Shown here piece by piece: positions 53,684 through 53,990 of a stretch of 53,990 nucleotides of DNA. The DNA lies in contig DVIV01000007.1 in assembly GCA_018710985.1 (NCBI GenBank), forward strand, positions 1 to 53,990, read 5' to 3'. The notes below the pieces were generated by a model, which did not search any database, was not told the DNA's origin, and was given only the letters and a program-made list of their open reading frames with translations. Numbering within the stretch: position 1 is the first letter of the stretch; each line of letters opens with the position of its first letter. The stretch comes from Candidatus Limiplasma pullicola. Lineage in GTDB: Bacteria; Bacillota; Clostridia; Christensenellales; Aristaeellaceae. The position numbers and the translations under genes were made by a program.

Positions 53684-53990
53684 ATGAGGCAGACACGCGG
53701 GCAGATGTCCGAGTCCCTGCTGCTGGGCGCACTGCTCGCGGTGGCAGGCGGCTTTTTTGACGCATATACTTATATCTGCCGCGGCGGAGTATTCGCCAAT
53801 GCGCAGACGGGTAATATCGTGCTGCTGGGTTTGAAACTGGCCGAGCGGGAGTGGCTGCGCGCGCTGACCTATCTGCTGCCGATTCTGGCGTTTGCGCTGG
53901 GTGTGGTTCTGGCCGAGGTGATAAAACAGTATGGAAAGGCGCGGCAGACAGACGGCAAGGGGATGCACTGGCGGCAGTTCATCGTGCTGG
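53684..53990 (+). CDS. DUF1275 / YoaK-family membrane protein (partial, cut by the window end)
   Basis: About 102 residues are present and the frame is open to the window edge. The segment GGFFDAYTYICRGGVFANAQ followed by TGNIVLLG is the hallmark of the DUF1275/YoaK family, small integral membrane proteins with about six helices and unknown role. A second helix (YLLPILAFALGVVLAEVI) follows. ATG 53684 has AGGGGAAATGGGA upstream. It is not part of the atp operon, since a terminator separates them. Codon use resembles the end of atpD and atpC. Confidence 0.85.
   Translation, partial: MRQTRGQMSESLLLGALLAVAGGFFDAYTYICRGGVFANAQTGNIVLLGLKLAEREWLRALTYLLPILAFALGVVLAEVIKQYGKARQTDGKGMHWRQFIVL

Overview
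The window looks like a chromosomal segment of a GC-rich Bacillota genome, most likely class Clostridia. The evidence is the hrcA-grpE-dnaK-dnaJ-prmA-rsmE-mtaB-HIT-rpsU gene order, a perfect CIRCE element, strong Shine-Dalgarno sites, consensus sigma-A promoters and a compact atpIBEFHAGDC operon. The many ABC sugar transporters and the solute-binding proteins without a lipobox would fit Christensenellales-like gut bacteria, but that placement is only an inference.

Region 1 (about 57-19,040, minus strand) is visibly less GC-rich than the rest. It holds one 17-gene transcription unit driven by a consensus promoter at 18,894-18,922 with a palindromic LacI/cre-type operator just downstream. In transcription order the genes are: Gfo/Idh/MocA oxidoreductase, CUT1 sugar-binding protein, two permeases, a second Gfo/Idh/MocA oxidoreductase, an enolase-superfamily sugar-acid dehydratase-like enzyme, LacI regulator, SDR, GH4 glycosidase, SelA/DgaE-like PLP lyase, BadF-type amino-sugar kinase, N-acylglucosamine 2-epimerase, two RidA proteins, a beta-propeller lactonase, a GH2 beta-mannosidase-like enzyme and a cog3964 amidohydrolase. 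Together they suggest import and oxidative breakdown of an amino sugar or a mannose-type glycoside through a lactone, an amino-sugar acid and a PLP-dependent ammonia-lyase. The classical NagA/NagB route and an adjacent KDPG aldolase are absent. This is the best candidate for a little-described system here.

Region 2 (19,100-31,900) is accessory but GC-rich. It has a Zn alcohol dehydrogenase; a minus-strand purC-capE-GNAT-MATE unit; a divergent RpiR regulator; an AraC-GNAT fusion next to an MFS exporter; and an SBP-ATPase-fused permease ABC importer of the iron/thiamine/polyamine type.

Region 3 (31,900-40,630, minus strand) is the heat-shock and translation block, from CIRCE-controlled hrcA down to rpsU, which has its own promoter. 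Region 4 (40,680-46,250) has a WYL regulator fused to a zinc ribbon, a LytTR-DUF3021 pair, a methyltransferase and an ABC exporter. Region 5 (46,540-53,640, plus strand) is a complete F-type ATP synthase operon whose c subunit carries a two-carboxylate ion-binding pattern typical of Na+ rotors. Codon usage changes sharply inside atpD near 52,460-52,600, so the last 1.4 kb may reflect recombination or a chimeric assembly. The window ends inside a DUF1275 (YoaK-like) gene.
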